Source of the DNA: JACDBZ01 sp038233215
GTDB lineage: Bacteria > Chloroflexota > Limnocylindria > QHBO01
Direction: 5' to 3'
NCBI GenBank assembly: GCA_038233215.1
Contig: JBBSML010000005.1
Span: 55,468 to 119,467, forward strand
DNA length: 64,000 nucleotides
Shown piece after piece: positions 7,577 through 14,787 of this stretch. The notes beneath the pieces were generated by a model, which made no database searches, was not told the origin of the DNA, and saw nothing but the letters and a program-made list of their open reading frames with translations. The position numbers were made by a program, and so were the translations under genes. Numbering within the stretch: position 1 is the stretch's first letter; each line of letters begins with the position of its first letter.

Positions 7577-10048
7577 ATGCGCACGCCGTTGATCGTGGCG
7601 GGCATGCTGGCGGTTCTCGCCGGTTTCTGGCTCGCCCTCCGCGGCGGCCACGGCGACGGCGGCGCTGACGTCAATCCTCCTGACAGCCAGCCGACCGTCG
7701 CGCCGCAACCGGGTGGTGACGACCTGATCGCGCATAACGGCATCTTCGCCGCGCTCGGTCGGGGGACGTATCGGGCTCGCCGGTGGCTGCCATTCGCCGG
7801 CCTTGCCGTCGTCATCGGTCTCAATGCCTGGTCAGCGAGTGCTGGTGGGCGGCTGAGCCAGGGGGGCTGGCAGGTTCCCGGTTCGGAGGCCGCCCGCGCC
7901 GAGGCGCTGTTCGCGGATCGCTTCGGAGAGCAGGCAACGAGTCTCATCGTCATCTTCACGGATCCCAACGGTGCCGCCGATTCAGACGAGTTCCAGGTGA
8001 CGGTCGCCGACAGCGTCGCTCCGCTCAAAGATGAGCCGATCGTCGGCGAGATCCTCACCTATGCCGGTGTCGGTGATCCATCCTTCCTGAGTCGCGATGG
8101 AACCAAGACGTTCGCCCTGGTCCGGCTGGACGAGGAGCTCGAGAAGGCGATCGATGATGCCGAGCATCTCGCGAGCCTGGTCGATGCGCCGGAGGGCGTC
8201 GAGACGGTCGTGACCGGGACGCCGCTGGTCCAATACGAGTTCAACGAGGCGGTCGAGCGCGACCTTGTCCAGGCCGAGCTCATCAGCCTGCCGATCGCCA
8301 TGCTCATCCTGCTCGCCGTCTTCGGCACGCTGGTCGGCGCGCTGCTGCCGATCGCCATCGCAGCCATCGCATTACCGAGCTCCATGGCCGTGATCGGCCT
8401 GCTCGCAAACGTGACCGAGATGAGCATCTTCGTCACCAACGTGGCGACCATGATCGGCCTGGCGCTGTCGATCGACTACTCGCTCTTCACCGTCAGCCGA
8501 TTTCGTGAGGAACTGCGTCACCGATCCGTGGCAGACGCGGTCGAGCGAACCATGGCGACGGTCGGCAAGGCGGTCGCGATCAGCGGCGTGGCGGTCGCCA
8601 TCGGCCTGTCGAGCCTGATCGTTTTCGAATCGCCGGCCCTGCGCAGCATGGGGATCGGAGGCGTGGTCACCGTCCTGTCGACTCTCGCCTTCGGACTCAC
8701 GGTGCTTCCGGCGCTGCTCGCCATGCTCGGGCCGCGAATCAACCGTCTCCGCGTCCCACTACCGCGCTCCCTCCGCCTGGCGGAAGATGATGCCGATGCC
8801 GCGGACGCCCGACAGGGCCATGGAGTCTGGGGCCGGATCGCGGGTGCAGTCATGCGCAGGCCGTTCCTCATCGCTTCGCCCGTCCTCGTCGTGCTGATCC
8901 TGGCCGGGCTTCCCTTTTTCGGCATCCAGCTCTCGACTGGCGGCAATCTCGACGACCTGCCTCCATCCGACAGCGTGGCCGGCTTCCGCGTCCTCAGCGA
9001 CGAGTTTCCCGGCGGTGATGCCGACCCGATCGAGGTCGCTGTCCAGGCCGGTGAGCCGTACCTCGTGGACGGCGGGCTTGACGCAACGTGGGTGTCCGAG
9101 CTCCAGTCCTACGTGGCGAACCTGAACGAGGTTGCCGGCGTGACCGAGGTCGCCAGCGTGCTCGATCCGCCTGCGGGCCTCGACGAAGCCGCGTACCTCC
9201 AGCTCATCTCGCTGCCCGACGATCAGCGCCCTCCCGAGGCGGCCGGCATCGTCACCTGGATCGAGCAGTGGATCGCCGGTGACGTCGCACGCGTGAACGT
9301 CTTCAGCGAGGCGCTCGCGGACTCGTCCGAGGGGCGGGCCGTGGTCGCCGAGATCCGTGCCCTCCCGATGCCCGAGGGTGCCTCCGACACGGTCACCGGC
9401 GGCCTCTCGTCCCGATCGAATGACTTCATGGCCAGCTTCACGCGCTCGGTGCCGTTCGCGGTGGCGATCGTGGTCGGAGTGACCGGCGTCGTCCTCTTTC
9501 TCACGTTCGGATCGGTGTTCCTGCCGATCAAGGCCGTCCTGATGAGCATGCTCTCCATCACAGCGAGCTTCGGCGCGCTGGTCTGGATCTTCCAGGATGG
9601 GAACCTGTCGGGATTACTCGATTTCGACCCCTCCGGAACGATTGTCGCGTCGACGCCGATACTGATGTTCGCCATCCTGTTCGGCCTGTCGATGGACTAC
9701 GAGGTCTTCCTGCTGTCGCGGATCCGGGAGCGCTACGTCGCCACCGGAGACAACACGCGTGCCGTGGCGGAGGGGATCGGGATCACCGGGGGCATCATCA
9801 CCGGGGCGGCGCTGATCATGGTCGCGGTCTTCGGAGCGTTCGCGCTCTCATCGGTGGTGCTCATCAAGGCCCTCGGGTTCAGCATGGCGCTGGCGGTGCT
9901 GATCGACGCCACGATCGTGCGCGGGATCCTGGTGCCGGCCTTCATGCGGGTCATGGGTGCGGTCAACTGGTGGGCGCCGCGATGGATCCAGCGTGGCGTT
10001 TCACGGCTCGGCCTCTACGAGGGCGCTCCGGATCCCGCCCACGCCTAG
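7577..10048 (+). CDS. MMPL/RND family transporter
   Basis: An 823-residue proton-driven RND-type exporter of the MMPL family. It shows two RND halves, each with a periplasmic loop followed by a helix bundle. The Asp-Tyr pairs thought to relay protons are present in both halves: SIDYSLFTVSRFREEL in the first and SMDYEVFLLSRIRERY in the second. Unusually, an extra hydrophobic segment (residues 4-22) and a 30-residue Pro/Gly-rich linker precede the canonical first helix; this could be an anchor, or the real start could be later. Family cargos are lipids, hydrophobic drugs or siderophore-like compounds. Probably repressed by the divergent TetR protein. Confidence 0.9.
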   Translation: MRTPLIVAGMLAVLAGFWLALRGGHGDGGADVNPPDSQPTVAPQPGGDDLIAHNGIFAALGRGTYRARRWLPFAGLAVVIGLNAWSASAGGRLSQGGWQVPGSEAARAEALFADRFGEQATSLIVIFTDPNGAADSDEFQVTVADSVAPLKDEPIVGEILTYAGVGDPSFLSRDGTKTFALVRLDEELEKAIDDAEHLASLVDAPEGVETVVTGTPLVQYEFNEAVERDLVQAELISLPIAMLILLAVFGTLVGALLPIAIAAIALPSSMAVIGLLANVTEMSIFVTNVATMIGLALSIDYSLFTVSRFREELRHRSVADAVERTMATVGKAVAISGVAVAIGLSSLIVFESPALRSMGIGGVVTVLSTLAFGLTVLPALLAMLGPRINRLRVPLPRSLRLAEDDADAADARQGHGVWGRIAGAVMRRPFLIASPVLVVLILAGLPFFGIQLSTGGNLDDLPPSDSVAGFRVLSDEFPGGDADPIEVAVQAGEPYLVDGGLDATWVSELQSYVANLNEVAGVTEVASVLDPPAGLDEAAYLQLISLPDDQRPPEAAGIVTWIEQWIAGDVARVNVFSEALADSSEGRAVVAEIRALPMPEGASDTVTGGLSSRSNDFMASFTRSVPFAVAIVVGVTGVVLFLTFGSVFLPIKAVLMSMLSITASFGALVWIFQDGNLSGLLDFDPSGTIVASTPILMFAILFGLSMDYEVFLLSRIRERYVATGDNTRAVAEGIGITGGIITGAALIMVAVFGAFALSSVVLIKALGFSMALAVLIDATIVRGILVPAFMRVMGAVNWWAPRWIQRGVSRLGLYEGAPDPAHA

Positions 10049-10088
10049 ATCGGGGCACTCTGGTACGCGACGTGCTGATAGGCCCGGT

Positions 10089-10475
10089 ATGCGACGACTG
10101 CTGCCGCTGCTGGCCCTCGTTCTCTTGGCCGCATGCGAGAACCCGGACTCCGCCGCCATCGGTTCGCCTGACGGCAGCCCCACCGGCAACCCTGTCGAGG
10201 TCTCCCTGACCGAGTTCGCGATCGAGATGGAGCTCTCGCCGATGGCCGGAATCACCACCTTCATCGTGACCAACGACGGCTCGACGGACCACAACTTCGC
10301 GCTGGTCGGCCAGGCAATCGACACGCGATTCGAGGAGGTCCTTGCACCCGGCGAGAAGCGGACGATCACCACGGCACTCGAGCCGGGCACCTACGACGTC
10401 TTCTGCCCGGTTGCAGATCATGAGTCGCAGGGCATGCAGCTCTCGATCCAGGTGATCGGCCCCGACGTGCCCTGA
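10089..10475 (+). CDS. cupredoxin-domain lipoprotein
   Basis: A 128-residue secreted copper protein. The start at 10089 gives a short lipoprotein signal, MRRLLPLLALVLLAAC, with the lipidated Cys at residue 16. The remainder is a plastocyanin-like fold with type 1 copper ligands in order: His in TDHNFAL, Cys in VFCPV, His in VADHE and Met in GMQL. It would carry electrons or bind copper at the outer face of the membrane. It follows the exporter by 40 bp and may share its transcript. Copper-related genes recur in the window (42.8-45.3 and 55.4-61 kb). Confidence 0.8.
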   Translation: MRRLLPLLALVLLAACENPDSAAIGSPDGSPTGNPVEVSLTEFAIEMELSPMAGITTFIVTNDGSTDHNFALVGQAIDTRFEEVLAPGEKRTITTALEPGTYDVFCPVADHESQGMQLSIQVIGPDVP

Positions 10476-10513
10476 GCGAGCGCTCGATTCCCACGCCTGC
10501 CCCAATATCCGGC

Positions 10514-10519
10514 TACGCT
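10514..10519 (+). promoter_or_regulatory. leaderless -10 element (TACGCT)
   Basis: TACGCT stands 6 nt before the GTG start at 10526; no ribosome-binding site is present. Confidence 0.4.
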
Positions 10520-10525
10520 CAACGG

Positions 10526-10792
10526 GTGCAACGCCACCGCCTCGACACGCTCACGAACCGATGGGTCGCGCGCCACGACGCGCGACGCTCCGATCACCGA
10601 CCGCCGGCCGATCCAGCACGCGAGGCACTCGCTGCCGTCGCTTTTCCCCATGGTTCGATGGAGCCCGCTGCATACGTGAAAGCGCACGGATCCGACATGA
10701 TCGGCTTCGCGTACGACGATGCCAGCTACGCCGATCCCGGCCTGGACGCATGGCTTGTCGAGGTGGGTCGACTGCTCCGGATGCGCCGATGA
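10526..10792 (+). CDS. small hypothetical protein coupled to metalloprotease gene
   Basis: An 88-residue protein that I do not recognise. The N-terminus is basic (MQRHRLDTLTNRW) and the C-terminal half is acidic and aromatic (GFAYDDASYADPGLDAWLVEV). No signal peptide or membrane segment is visible. Two things support it as real: its stop codon overlaps the ATG of the next gene (ATGA at 10789-10792), and a -10-like TACGCT sits 6 nt before its GTG. It may act with the protease encoded downstream. Confidence 0.55.
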   Translation: MQRHRLDTLTNRWVARHDARRSDHRPPADPAREALAAVAFPHGSMEPAAYVKAHGSDMIGFAYDDASYADPGLDAWLVEVGRLLRMRR

Positions 10793-11379
10793 CTCCGCCC
10801 GTCTGGGCGAACGAGCTGATCGCGATCGTTTGCGCCGATGCGGCGGTGGCGCCGCCTCGTCTTTCCTGGCGACGCCGCGCCGGCGTCCAATCGACCGGCG
10901 TCACGCGACGCCACGAGGGCATGATCGCGGTTCGGGCGGGAGGCGATGAGATCGACCAGCGCCTCACGCTTCTTCATGAGCTGGCCCATTGGCTGTCGCC
11001 GGCGTCTCGGCGGGGACGACGCGCACTCCACCACGGCCGCGCGTTCTACGAGATCGCCTTCGAGCTGTATCGACGTCACGGATTGACCGATGCTGATGCC
11101 CTTCGCCTCGAGTCCGCCCGATACCGGAGCTCACTGCGTCACGCGGTCGCGCTGGGAGTGCCAGGCGCCGCAGCCGCGCTCGCAGCGCATCGGTCAATCA
11201 TCCGTGCGCGCCCGCGTCGTCGGTGGCGTGTCCTCGTGCCGGAACATGCCATCGAGCTGGAGCGCGACGGCCGGTGGAGTGTGTGCGTCACCTGTCGTCA
11301 GCGGGTGGTCGGGAGAAATCTGGCGCGCATCCGACGGGCCAGGCGGCCGGTGCGGCACGTGCTGATGGCCGCGTCTTGA
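10789..11379 (+). CDS. predicted zinc metalloprotease (HExxH, SprT/TIGR04338-like)
   Basis: A 196-residue protein with the zinc-protease motif HELAHWL at residues 63-69. A downstream HHGRAFYEIAFEL (about residues 81-93) offers a third metal-binding His, as in small actinobacterial putative metallohydrolases and SprT-like proteins. A CVTC pair near residues 160-168 may hold a structural zinc. No signal peptide is present, so it should be cytoplasmic. The N-terminal 50 residues contain the ANELIAIVCADAAV segment and are otherwise basic. Translation is coupled to the preceding 88-residue protein. The target is unknown; the exact family is inferred from the motif spacing. Confidence 0.7.
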   Translation: MTPPVWANELIAIVCADAAVAPPRLSWRRRAGVQSTGVTRRHEGMIAVRAGGDEIDQRLTLLHELAHWLSPASRRGRRALHHGRAFYEIAFELYRRHGLTDADALRLESARYRSSLRHAVALGVPGAAAALAAHRSIIRARPRRRWRVLVPEHAIELERDGRWSVCVTCRQRVVGRNLARIRRARRPVRHVLMAAS

Positions 11380-11746
11380 GCATGGGCACTTCATGCTCGG
11401 CGACAAAGTGGCATGGGTGGCTGGCGCGGTGAAGCCTGGAGGTGGTGACCTGCCCCACGGGGCTAACGACGAAGGAGGCAGCACTCGATTGCGGTCTTCT
11501 CATCACACGGGTCAAATCGCGACCGAGGTGCCAGTCCTGCCTCGCTCGATGGGCGTTAGCCCCGCCCTGCGGGTCGATGAATCGAGGGATGGACCGAACC
11601 GAAACGAGAACGGCGGCTCGACGCACGTGTCAGGATCGCACCGCTCATGACGGTGCGCTTCCCACGCCGGTTGTGACGCGGTCGCGAGCGCGCGCGGCGG
11701 CCTCGCCTAAGGTCGACCACATCGACGAATGGCAGCTTCTCCCATC
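11380..11746. other. 367-bp gene-free stretch with a long imperfect palindrome
   Basis: No convincing coding sequence or promoter is seen here. The only structure is the 129-bp inverted repeat at 11447-11575, described separately. The flanks (11380-11446 and 11576-11746) look like ordinary non-coding or decayed sequence, and the short open frames that cross them lack recognisable domains. Confidence 0.5.
11447..11575. repeat. long imperfect inverted repeat, attC-like or fold-back element
   Basis: Left arm 11447-11496 pairs imperfectly with right arm 11521-11575 around a loop of about 24 nt. The best block is CGGGGCTAACG (11458-11468) with CGTTAGCCCCG (11554-11564), a perfect 11-bp match. Inside it GAGGCAG pairs with CTGCCTC, and GGTC with GACC. 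The boundaries GGCTAAC and GTTAGCC, 102 bp apart, plus an inner paired block resemble the R''-L''...L'-R' plan of integron attC sites. No integrase or cassette array is nearby. A small fold-back transposon (MITE) is the main alternative. Confidence 0.45.
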
Positions 11747-12649
11747 TCAGCGCACTGGAGCAGCCACGCGTTCGCGGGCAAGGGCGGCGGCTTCGCCGAG
11801 CAGCTTCACGGCATCGGTCGTGCGCGGGAAGATGTGGGCGATGAGGTGCTTCACATCGAGCGCGGCATATCCGGCAAGGCCATCGGCGATCTCGTCAACC
11901 GTCCCTCGCAGCGCGTGCTCCGGCGTATCGGCGTCAGCCCCTTCGAAGGCGACGAAGATGCCGACCGTGATTTCGAGCGAGGCGGGATCGCGTCCAGCGG
12001 CGTCGAGGGCCGTCCTCAGGTTGCCGAGCCGCTCCCTCAGCTCATCGGCCTGATCCGGATGGCCGTACCAGGCGGCGTTCCATTGGTCGGCGTGGCGGGC
12101 GACGAGCTGAAGCATGCGTGGCTGCTTGCCGGCGATCAGGATGGGGGGTCCGCCCTCCCGAACGGGGAGCGGCCGAAGCTCGGCGTCGGCCGCATGATGG
12201 TACTTGCCCGAATAGGTCACCTGACCGTTGCGCAGCAGGGGCACCACGACCTGCAGCCCTTCGTCGAACCGCGAGACGCGATGGTCGAAGGGATAGCCGA
12301 ACGCGTCGAATTCCGGCTCGTGCCAGCCGCAGCCGAGGCCGAGAATGAGCCGACCGCCGCTCACCTCGTCCAGCTCGGCGGCCATCTTGGCGGTAAGGGC
12401 GGGGTTACGGAACGGGAGCGCGAGCACCAGCGGTCCAATCTCGACACGCGACGTCACGGCGGCGATCGCGGTGAGCACGGTCCAGCACTCGTGGATGCCG
12501 GTCGTCTCGCCTTCGTCGCGGAAGATGAGGTGGTCGGCACCCCACACCGAGTCGAGTCCATGCTCCTCGGCCGCCATGGCCAGCGCACGCAGATCCGCGA
12601 AGCCGGCCGTCTCATCGGCCCCGAGGGGCAGCATCAATCCGATCTTCAT
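11747..12649 (-). CDS. LLM-class F420-dependent oxidoreductase
   Basis: A 300-residue luciferase-like enzyme of full family length. The N-terminus MKIGLMLPLGADETAGFADLR, the segment EHGLDSVWGADHL and the block LDEVSGGRLILGLGCGWHEPEFDAFGYPFDHR are typical of F420-dependent LLM oxidoreductases. It probably moves hydride between F420 (or FMN) and an unknown substrate in the cytoplasm. It is divergent from the CoA-transferase at 12701; the 51-bp gap holds a leaderless-type -10 for each gene. This is the second LLM enzyme of the window; it differs from the first in length and motif detail. Confidence 0.85.
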   Translation of the reverse strand: MKIGLMLPLGADETAGFADLRALAMAAEEHGLDSVWGADHLIFRDEGETTGIHECWTVLTAIAAVTSRVEIGPLVLALPFRNPALTAKMAAELDEVSGGRLILGLGCGWHEPEFDAFGYPFDHRVSRFDEGLQVVVPLLRNGQVTYSGKYHHAADAELRPLPVREGGPPILIAGKQPRMLQLVARHADQWNAAWYGHPDQADELRERLGNLRTALDAAGRDPASLEITVGIFVAFEGADADTPEHALRGTVDEIADGLAGYAALDVKHLIAHIFPRTTDAVKLLGEAAALARERVAAPVR

Positions 12650-12656
12650 GGTGTCA

Positions 12657-12662
12657 ATGCTA
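12657..12662 (-). promoter_or_regulatory. leaderless -10 element (TAGCAT) for LLM gene
   Basis: Minus-strand TAGCAT lies 7 nt before the ATG at 12649, back to back with a similar element for the divergent gene. Confidence 0.45.
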
Positions 12663-12687
12663 GCGGCCCGCGTGCCAACGTCTCATC

Positions 12688-12693
12688 TACCGT
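12688..12693 (+). promoter_or_regulatory. leaderless -10 element (TACCGT) for CoA-transferase gene
   Basis: TACCGT lies 7 nt before the ATG at 12701. The same hexamer precedes the start at 62210. Confidence 0.45.
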
Positions 12694-12700
12694 ATCGGGG

Positions 12701-13822
12701 ATGATCAAGCAGCTGCCTCTGGAGGGGATCAGGGTGATCGACGTCAGCCGCGTGCTGGCCGGACCATTCGCCACGATGCTCCTCGCGGACCTCGGCGCGG
12801 ATGTCATCAAGATCGAGCCCCCCGGCGGTGACGAGACGCGGAACTGGGGGCCGCCGTGGTGGGGTGACACGGTCGATCGCCGCTCCGCCTACTTTGCATC
12901 GGTCAATCGCAACAAGCGTTCCGTCGTGCTTGACCTCCGGATCGAAGCGGACCGCGCCACGCTCGATCGGCTGCTCGTCACCGCCGATCTCCTCGTCCAC
13001 AACTACCGACCGGCTACCGCGGCCCGGCTTGGCCTGGAAACCGATGCGCTTCGCGCGCGACATCCGCGGCTGGTCGTCGCGTCGATCGGCGGCTTTCCCG
13101 GTGCCGATGCCGACCGCCCTGCCTACGACCTGCTGGCGCAGGCGGTGAGCGGCCTCATGTCGGTCACCGGCGTCCCGGATGGCCCGGCGACGAAGACGGG
13201 GGTCGCGCTGCTGGATCTCTTTGCCGGCCTGGAATGCGCGATCGGGGCGCTGGCCGCACTGGTCGGTCGGGGCCGGGTCGGGGCGGTCGAGGTCAGCCTC
13301 GTCGAGGCAGGCGTCACTTCGCTGATCAATGTGCTCGGCAACCACCTGGCGTCCGGGGCAGAGCCGACGCGCCACGGGAACGCGCACCCCAACATCGTTC
13401 CGTACCAGGTCTTCGCAGCTTCTGATGCGGATCTCGTCATCGCTGTCGGCAACGACGCGCAGTTCGGTCGCTTGCTGGATGTCCTCCATCTCACCGATGA
13501 CGGGCGCTACGCCGACAACTCGCTGCGCCTGGCACACCGCGCCGAGGTCGTCGCCTGGCTGGCCGGTGCGGTCGGGCTTCGAGACCGGGATGAGCTGATC
13601 GCAGCACTCGAAGCGGCCGATGTCCCGGCGGGCCCGGTCAACCGGGTCAGCGAGGCGCTCGCGAGCATGGAGGTCGCTCACGAGAACGCCTGGACCCAGA
13701 CCCTCGATGGCGTCCGCATGGCCCCGAGCCCGATCCGCGTCGACGGCGCTCGGCTTCTGGCGCGGTTGCCGCCGCCGCGGCTCGGCGAGCACACCGAGGT
13801 GGTGCTCGCGGACCTCGACTAG
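12701..13822 (+). CDS. CaiB/BaiF family CoA-transferase (class III)
   Basis: A 373-residue class III CoA-transferase that moves CoA between carboxylic acids. The N-terminal block LEGIRVIDVSRVLAGPFATMLLADLGADVIKIEPPGGDETRNWGPP is the family hallmark (quoted in part: VLAGPFATMLLADLGADVIK). The catalytic Asp is expected in the YDLLAQAVSGLMS segment, about residue 145. The reading frame is open far upstream, but the similarity begins at this ATG and a -10-like TACCGT lies 7 nt before it. The acid substrate cannot be told from sequence. It is divergent from an LLM oxidoreductase, which may share the pathway. Confidence 0.88.
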   Translation: MIKQLPLEGIRVIDVSRVLAGPFATMLLADLGADVIKIEPPGGDETRNWGPPWWGDTVDRRSAYFASVNRNKRSVVLDLRIEADRATLDRLLVTADLLVHNYRPATAARLGLETDALRARHPRLVVASIGGFPGADADRPAYDLLAQAVSGLMSVTGVPDGPATKTGVALLDLFAGLECAIGALAALVGRGRVGAVEVSLVEAGVTSLINVLGNHLASGAEPTRHGNAHPNIVPYQVFAASDADLVIAVGNDAQFGRLLDVLHLTDDGRYADNSLRLAHRAEVVAWLAGAVGLRDRDELIAALEAADVPAGPVNRVSEALASMEVAHENAWTQTLDGVRMAPSPIRVDGARLLARLPPPRLGEHTEVVLADLD

Positions 13823-13846
13823 CCCAATCGTTCAACGCTGCAGGAT

Positions 13847-13893
13847 CGGGCAGGCACGCCGCACCGACTCAGCCGAATTGGCTTGCCTGCCCG
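13847..13893. terminator. hairpin between convergent genes
   Basis: CGGGCAGGCA (13847-13856) and TGCCTGCCCG (13884-13893) form a perfect 10-bp stem, and the loop contains a smaller AGCC/GGCT stem. It separates the CoA-transferase from the converging small gene at 13906. No U-tract is evident. Confidence 0.5.
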
Positions 13894-13905
13894 TGTGAGT
13901 GAGTG

Positions 13906-13989
13906 CTAGCCGCGTCGGCGGCCAAAGCCGAAATAGCCTAGCAAAGCGAGCACGACCAGCACGACGATGATGATCCAGAGAAGATCCAT
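13906..13989 (-). CDS. 27-residue single-span membrane peptide
   Basis: A very short gene with one of the best ribosome-binding sites of the window: AAAGGAGGG lies 5-6 nt before the ATG at 13989. The product, beginning MDLLWIIIVVLVVLALLG, is one hydrophobic helix followed by GYFGF and a basic GRRRG tail, which predicts a membrane peptide with a cytoplasmic C-terminus. Tiny one-helix proteins of this kind are widespread, but I do not know a function for this one. It lies alone between a hairpin and a divergent secreted protein gene. Confidence 0.6.
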   Translation of the reverse strand: MDLLWIIIVVLVVLALLGYFGFGRRRG

Positions 13990-14096
13990 CACAACCCTCC
14001 TTTCCGGCCGCCACTCTTGCATACCCCGGGCCGCAGGGTTCGGGATTTTCGGCGAGATCGCGACGCGGGCGATGCCCCCCAGCCGCGCCGGCAGGG

Positions 14097-14102
14097 GATA
14101 CT
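14097..14102 (+). promoter_or_regulatory. leaderless -10 element (GATACT)
   Basis: GATACT ends 6 nt before the ATG at 14109. The arrangement GATACT-GCGCGC-ATG mirrors TATACT-CGCGCGC-ATG at 2197-2212. Confidence 0.45.
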
Positions 14103-14108
14103 GCGCGC

Positions 14109-14453
14109 ATGACGATTCGAATCGGCGCGGCCGCGGCGCTCCTCGCGGTGGCGTGCGTCCTCGCATACCTGGTTCTGCGCCCACCGGTCGAGGCCGCATC
14201 GGCGACGGATCCTGGCGTGATTGTCCAGTGCGCGGCGGCGACAGGCGTTTCGGGCGACGAGTGCCTGGCGTGGGGAGACGAGGTGTTAGCGGAGGGTCCT
14301 CCCTCGCACACCTTTGAGATGGATGACCTGGCGCGACTGGTGATCGATCGCTCGACGTTCGGCCTGGGTCCCACCTGCGAGGTGAGCTACTTCATCAGCC
14401 GCGACGCGCAGAACCGGGTGTGGCATGACGAGGTGACGTGCATGGAAGGGTGA
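14109..14453 (+). CDS. small secreted or anchored protein of unknown function
   Basis: A 114-residue protein with an N-terminal hydrophobic segment (GAAAALLAVACVLAYLVL, residues 6-23) that should act as a signal or anchor. The mature part has five cysteines (QCAAA, DECLAW, PTCEVSYF, VTCMEG plus the signal Cys), so disulfides are possible. I recognise no domain. It ends just before tRNA-Gly, which is on the other strand. A leaderless-type -10 supports the chosen ATG. Confidence 0.6.
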   Translation: MTIRIGAAAALLAVACVLAYLVLRPPVEAASATDPGVIVQCAAATGVSGDECLAWGDEVLAEGPPSHTFEMDDLARLVIDRSTFGLGPTCEVSYFISRDAQNRVWHDEVTCMEG

Positions 14454-14455
14454 TG

Positions 14456-14531
14456 TGGAGCGGGAGACGGGGTTCGAACCCGCGACATGCAGCTTGGAAG
14501 GCTGCCGCTCTGCCAACTGAGCTACTCCCGC
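14456..14531 (-). tRNA. tRNA-Gly (anticodon UCC), CCA encoded
   Basis: Read on the minus strand, the acceptor strands GCGGGAG and CTCCCGC pair fully. The D arm contains GCTCAGTTGGCAGAGC, the anticodon stem GCAGC/GCTGC encloses CTTCCAA (anticodon TCC), and the T arm contains GGTTCGAACCC. A discriminator T and genomic CCA (14456-14458) follow. The 40 bp covering the 5' half (14492-14531) recur exactly at 16042-16081. The sequence upstream of the 5' end would belong to the inserted element rather than the original tRNA promoter if the integration model is right. Confidence 0.97.
14492..14531 (-). repeat. att-like 40-bp direct repeat, copy within tRNA-Gly
   Basis: Identical to 16042-16081 over 40 bp, covering the tRNA from the acceptor 5' strand through the anticodon stem-loop. 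Bases just outside differ (A versus G on one side, G versus A on the other), so the match ends sharply. Confidence 0.85.
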
Positions 14532-14679
14532 GCCGATTCGTGCTCAGATTGCGCGGTTTCCACACCTTCTGAGCCGATCGCCGTGACCACAGCGCTCGCA
14601 CACACTATCGAGGGCCTCGTGATCACGTCGACGGCTTCCATCCTACCCGCTCCGGACGTCGCGGCCAACGGCATCGCCA

Positions 14680-14787
14680 TTGACGACGCCATTTGCCAGC
14701 TACCGGCGCAACCTGCGCGCCGAGAACAAGTCGCCCAACACCATCCACACCTACCTGGCCGCGCTGAACGCCTTCAACGCCGGGCGC
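14680..14787 (+). pseudogene. truncated tyrosine recombinase (phage-type integrase), N-terminal fragment
   Basis: About 35 codons encode the start of a SAM-like core-binding domain: FASYRRNLRAENKSPNTIH followed by TYLAALNAFN. This is the standard N-terminus of tyrosine recombinases. The similarity stops at about 14780, where the C-terminus of the opposing molybdoenzyme gene begins. No catalytic domain (R...HxxR...Y) follows in any frame. A TTG at 14680 or an upstream in-frame codon would be the start. Its position right beside a tRNA whose 5' half is duplicated 1.5 kb away marks it as the leftover of an integrative element. Confidence 0.75.

Noticed and set aside
11393..11650. An 85-residue protein encoded across the long palindrome
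   Set aside because: Its frame runs through both arms of the inverted repeat, lacks a ribosome-binding site and shows no domain.
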